DNA of 8,989 nt from an uncultured euryarchaeote (GTDB taxonomy: Archaea > Thermoplasmatota > Poseidoniia > Poseidoniales > Poseidoniaceae), in NCBI GenBank assembly GCA_937897005.1, contig CALCOQ010000344.1, positions 1 to 8,989 of the forward strand, written 5' to 3'. Numbering within the stretch: position 1 is the first letter of the stretch; each line of letters begins with the position of its first letter. Made by a program: the position numbers and the translations under genes. Positions 6,824 through 8,989 of the stretch are shown here, one piece after another. The notes beneath the pieces are model-generated. The model did no database searches. It had not been told where the DNA came from and worked only from the letters and a program-made list of their open reading frames with translations.

Positions 6824-8695
6824 ATGCCGGTCAACCATCCTCAACCTGACGACCCGATAGGTCCCTTCAAGCGGCTTTCACATACTCAATCAGCGATGTT
6901 GGTGAATTGTCAAAGACAGTGGTACCACAGATACAAACAGGGGCTCAGAGGATCATCGCCACCGATATTGGCGATGGGGCGAGCGGTTGAGGCTGCTGTT
7001 TGTCGCACTCTCAGAGAATCTGCAGTACTGGTTCCTGCCGATGGACAATCTGAATGGTTGGACAGTCCACTTCAGGTCGAAACACCAACCTGGGCAGGCG
7101 GAGAACTTCAGCCTGTGAAACGACCTTCGCGCACAGAGGAGGGTTGGCGAGGGCCAGAATGTGAGACTCTTGGCAAAGCGGATTGGCCTATGAGCAGAAA
7201 TGAATTGTTTGCTTGGGCATCCGCCCGCCTACGAGTCCATTTCGATAGATGCTGGCGTCAAGCAGCCGAGGAATGGGATAAAGATGCCAACAAGGTGGGT
7301 GATTTCGATGAATTCACACGGAGTGATGGGCAGCGTGCCCTCAATATGGCGTTGAAAGGAATAGAACTTCACATGGAGGAGGTTGCATCATGTCTCGAGA
7401 ATGGCGGTGGTCCGGCAATACAGACATGGCGTTCGGGTTCATCGAGAGCTGAATGGCCTGCACCTGATGGATTTCCATATCAATGGGACAAGCCGCATCC
7501 CGCTGCCAAGGAGGATGGCAGTGTTTCATGGGTCGAGGCTTGGGAATTGGCACGACCTTGGTTCGTCGACCCTGATGCTGATGATTTCTCCCTGACCTGC
7601 ATCCATCGAGAACACTGGTTCCAAGGAGAATATGATCTGGTCTACCGCTGGGATGGTGCAATCCGTATCATCGACATCAAGGCCAGCGTCGGGGCAGGAG
7701 ACCGTTCTGGTGATTACATCAAGCAGATGCGTACCTATGCATGGCTATGGTGGGACATGCATGAGAAGCAGCCACCCTCCGGCCTGGAGATATGGTATCT
7801 GGGTGCAGGTGTACGCAAATCAATCCCTGTACCGAGCGCAGATGAGTTGTCTGAGATTGGAGATGAGTTGCGCGAAGCCTGGGATTCCACACAGGAGGAA
7901 GATGTCATCATCGATGATTTTCCAGCTGAGCCAGCATCTTTCCGAAAATTCTCCGCTGGAGGAGTTCCGGCTGGTGATGACCTACATCCGCTGACTCGTT
8001 GTACCCATTGCGATTTCGTCACGGTATGTTCCCGTTCAGGGCCGATTTCACTGCCAAGTGCAGAGACTGGATTCATTTCTATCGAGGACATCAATCCCCG
8101 CCTTACCGCATGGGGTCGAGCATTCAGATTGAGTGAGGAGTTACAGTTTCCATTCAATGCGGGGATACGCAAGCGCGAATTCACCTTACATATGGAAGAA
8201 GGCCAGGTCAACGTGGTCCTTGACGATGAAGTCGAACTTCCTGATTGGGAGGAGGGAATGGGTCTGAGATTGTTCAATGCCACCGGAGGCGTCGTGAAGA
8301 AGGGAATGAATTGGATGAAACGCCTCAGACTCGGCAGAGGCGGTGCTATCAGAGCAGCCGAAGAACGAGAGGATGGAGATTGCCTGATGGCTGATATCGA
8401 AACGATGGAGGTCTCGGTAAGAGGACTTGCTTTTTCATTCGATCATCGTGAATTCATCAGGGCTGATGGTAGTGACTCAAAGAAATGGGGGACCCGTCTG
8501 GTCGATGATACCGGAGTGATTCCTGTCGAAGGTTGGGACGATAAAATCCATTCCATGCTTCTCGAGGGAGAACCACAGCGCGGACAGGTGGTGGAGGCTC
8601 ATGGATTCGCGGTTGCTGTGAATGCCGGTGGGCAAGTGATATTGAGAGCCAAGAAGAACCGTTCCGGTTCCTCTCGTCTGATTTCATCCTCCTGA
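6824..8695 (+). CDS. RecB/Cas4-like PD-(D/E)XK nuclease with predicted Fe-S cluster and C-terminal OB-like domain (paralog 2)
   Basis: The product is 623 residues and a clear paralog of the preceding gene, 39 bases downstream of its stop. The motifs are collinear: MGRAVEAA with Glu56, GEYDLVYRW with Asp271, IIDIKAS with Asp284 and Lys286, and QMRTY with Gln301 and Tyr305. The cysteines are Cys29 (LVNCQRQWYHRYKQGL) and Cys393, Cys396, Cys402, with the same C-X2-C-X5-C spacing. WVEAWELARPW (236-246) matches the WAEAWRIARPW block of paralog 1. The C-terminal region, about 526-610 (VRGLAFSFD, TGVIPVEGWD, GQVVEAHGFAVAV), again resembles an OB fold but has diverged more than the nuclease core. Function is inferred as an Fe-S DNA nuclease, possibly partnering with paralog 1. 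No good Shine-Dalgarno site precedes the ATG, so translation may depend on read-through from the upstream gene. The 3' end overlaps the convergent modifier gene by 12 bases. Confidence 0.9.
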   Translation: MPVNHPQPDDPIGPFKRLSHTQSAMLVNCQRQWYHRYKQGLRGSSPPILAMGRAVEAAVCRTLRESAVLVPADGQSEWLDSPLQVETPTWAGGELQPVKRPSRTEEGWRGPECETLGKADWPMSRNELFAWASARLRVHFDRCWRQAAEEWDKDANKVGDFDEFTRSDGQRALNMALKGIELHMEEVASCLENGGGPAIQTWRSGSSRAEWPAPDGFPYQWDKPHPAAKEDGSVSWVEAWELARPWFVDPDADDFSLTCIHREHWFQGEYDLVYRWDGAIRIIDIKASVGAGDRSGDYIKQMRTYAWLWWDMHEKQPPSGLEIWYLGAGVRKSIPVPSADELSEIGDELREAWDSTQEEDVIIDDFPAEPASFRKFSAGGVPAGDDLHPLTRCTHCDFVTVCSRSGPISLPSAETGFISIEDINPRLTAWGRAFRLSEELQFPFNAGIRKREFTLHMEEGQVNVVLDDEVELPDWEEGMGLRLFNATGGVVKKGMNWMKRLRLGRGGAIRAAEEREDGDCLMADIETMEVSVRGLAFSFDHREFIRADGSDSKKWGTRLVDDTGVIPVEGWDDKIHSMLLEGEPQRGQVVEAHGFAVAVNAGGQVILRAKKNRSGSSRLISSS

Positions 8696-8700
8696 TGAAA
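8682..8700. repeat. Perfect inverted repeat across two convergent stop codons
   Basis: TTTCATC (8682-8688), a 5-base loop and GATGAAA (8694-8700) form a 7-bp perfect stem. It spans the stop of nuclease paralog 2 (TGA, 8693-8695) and the stop of the modifier gene on the other strand (8686-8684). No T-run follows on either side, so it is not a classic intrinsic terminator. It may act as a shared 3'-end structure or may simply reflect the coding constraint. Confidence 0.35.
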
Positions 8701-8884
8701 CAATGATCAGTTCCAGTTCAGTATCTCCTGAGATGACCGCATTCTGAGGAATCACATTATCTCCATGGATGACCAGAACTGTTGATGGTGCAATGTTCAG
8801 CATCTCAAGGATTTCAATCACTGATGTTGGCTTATCGATGACCAGCTCGTCTCTCTGACCTTGGTTGAGCACGCCCACGAGCAT
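8684..8884 (-). CDS. Ubiquitin-like small archaeal modifier protein (SAMP2/ThiS/MoaD/Urm1 family)
   Basis: The product is 66 residues and ends in SSGG. The pattern is that of a beta-grasp sulfur carrier or protein modifier: a beta hairpin at the start, a helix (SVIEILEMLNI, about 21-31), then VLVIHGDNVIP, GDTELELIIV and the free C-terminal Gly-Gly. In this family an E1-like enzyme adenylates the terminal glycine. It then becomes a thiocarboxylate for sulfur transfer, or is joined to lysines of target proteins. The length equals that of the haloarchaeal SAMP2, which acts in tRNA wobble-uridine thiolation and in protein conjugation. ThiS (thiazole) or MoaD (molybdopterin) roles cannot be excluded, and no E1 or partner gene is in the window. 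There is no Shine-Dalgarno site at the ATG (8884), and a TATA-like TCATAAGAG lies about 21-29 bases upstream, so a leaderless mRNA is likely. Confidence 0.9.
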   Translation of the reverse strand: MLVGVLNQGQRDELVIDKPTSVIEILEMLNIAPSTVLVIHGDNVIPQNAVISGDTELELIIVSSGG

Positions 8885-8940
8885 GCTGTATGCCTACGGC
8901 ATCACTCTTATGACCAGCGCGCATCAGCCGCAGCCAACAA
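8885..8940. promoter_or_regulatory. Short divergent promoter gap between the modifier gene and tRNA-Ser
   Basis: This 56-base gap should hold the promoters of both divergent genes. The AT-richer CTCTTATGA at 8905-8913 sits about 21-29 bases from the modifier ATG on the minus strand and about 28-36 bases before the tRNA start on the plus strand. It could therefore act as a weak TATA element for either or both. ATGCC-TAC-GGCAT (8890-8902) is a 5-bp perfect inverted repeat of operator-like form. These element assignments are tentative. Confidence 0.3.
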
Positions 8941-8989
8941 GCCGAGATCGCATAGCCCGGTATTGCGGTGGATTCGAAATCCACTGTCC
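8941..8989 (+). tRNA. tRNA-Ser(CGA), 3' part outside window
   Basis: The visible 49 bases fold as the 5' half of a tRNA. GCCGAGA is the 5' acceptor strand and T, C fill positions 8-9. A 3-bp D stem, GCA/TGC, closes around a loop containing AGCCCGGTA. The anticodon stem GTGGA/TCCAC encloses the 7-base loop TTCGAAA. The anticodon is CGA, which reads the serine codon UCG. The 3-bp D stem is typical of class II tRNAs (Ser, Leu), and the trailing TGTCC would begin the long variable arm. No intron interrupts the anticodon arm. The sequence closely resembles archaeal tRNA-Ser. The variable arm, T arm and 3' acceptor strand are beyond the window. Confidence 0.92.

Noticed and set aside
7735..8283. 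Minus-strand frame of 182 codons within nuclease paralog 2
   Set aside because: It is Ser/Arg/Pro-rich with no recognisable motif and lies fully antisense to the nuclease, whose cysteines and other features fall in this stretch. It is a shadow frame.
4874..8695. Reading the nucleases as Cas4 of a CRISPR system
   Set aside because: No repeats with regular spacers and no other cas genes are present. The proteins are about three times the usual Cas4 length because of the long insert and the C-terminal domain.

Overview
The window (8,989 bases) looks archaeal, most likely from a marine Thermoplasmatota lineage such as Marine Group II / Ca. Poseidoniales. Four things support this. The tRNA-Ser at the right edge has an archaeal-style class II 5' half. 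There is a 66-residue ubiquitin-fold protein ending in Gly-Gly that resembles the small archaeal modifier SAMP2. There is a ThiI-related THUMP protein. The genes are tightly packed, often without clear Shine-Dalgarno sites. The lineage is inferred from gene content and style, since no rRNA or other phylogenetic marker is present. No mobile element, CRISPR array, integrase or phage gene was seen.

Left half, minus strand, read from 4765 down to 1: a compact probable operon purF - degenerate ThiI-like THUMP protein - beta-propeller/PKD protein - metallo-beta-lactamase (MBL) fold hydrolase. Gaps are about 20 bases, or a short overlap. purF (3233-4765) starts de novo purine synthesis and is strikingly like the E. 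coli-type enzyme. The THUMP protein (2268-3212) keeps the N-terminal RNA-binding half of ThiI but has lost the SGGxDS ATP-binding motif. The third gene (652-2280) joins a WD40-like propeller, an acidic linker and a C-terminal PKD domain with no visible signal peptide. The MBL hydrolase (1-630) runs off the left edge.

A 108-base divergent promoter region (4766-4873) separates this operon from the right half. There two plus-strand genes (4874-6784 and 6824-8695) encode paralogous proteins of 636 and 623 residues. Each combines a RecB/Cas4/AddB-like PD-(D/E)XK nuclease, a four-cysteine pattern expected to hold an iron-sulfur cluster, and a C-terminal region that looks like an OB fold. Both keep their predicted catalytic residues. 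This pair is the strongest candidate in the window for an undescribed system, probably DNA end processing or repair.

The ubiquitin-like modifier gene (8684-8884, minus strand) converges on the second nuclease and overlaps it by 12 bases. A tRNA-Ser(CGA) gene starts at 8941 and is cut by the window end. Almost every base from 1 to 8884 is coding. The only non-coding stretches of any size are 4766-4873 and 8885-8940.
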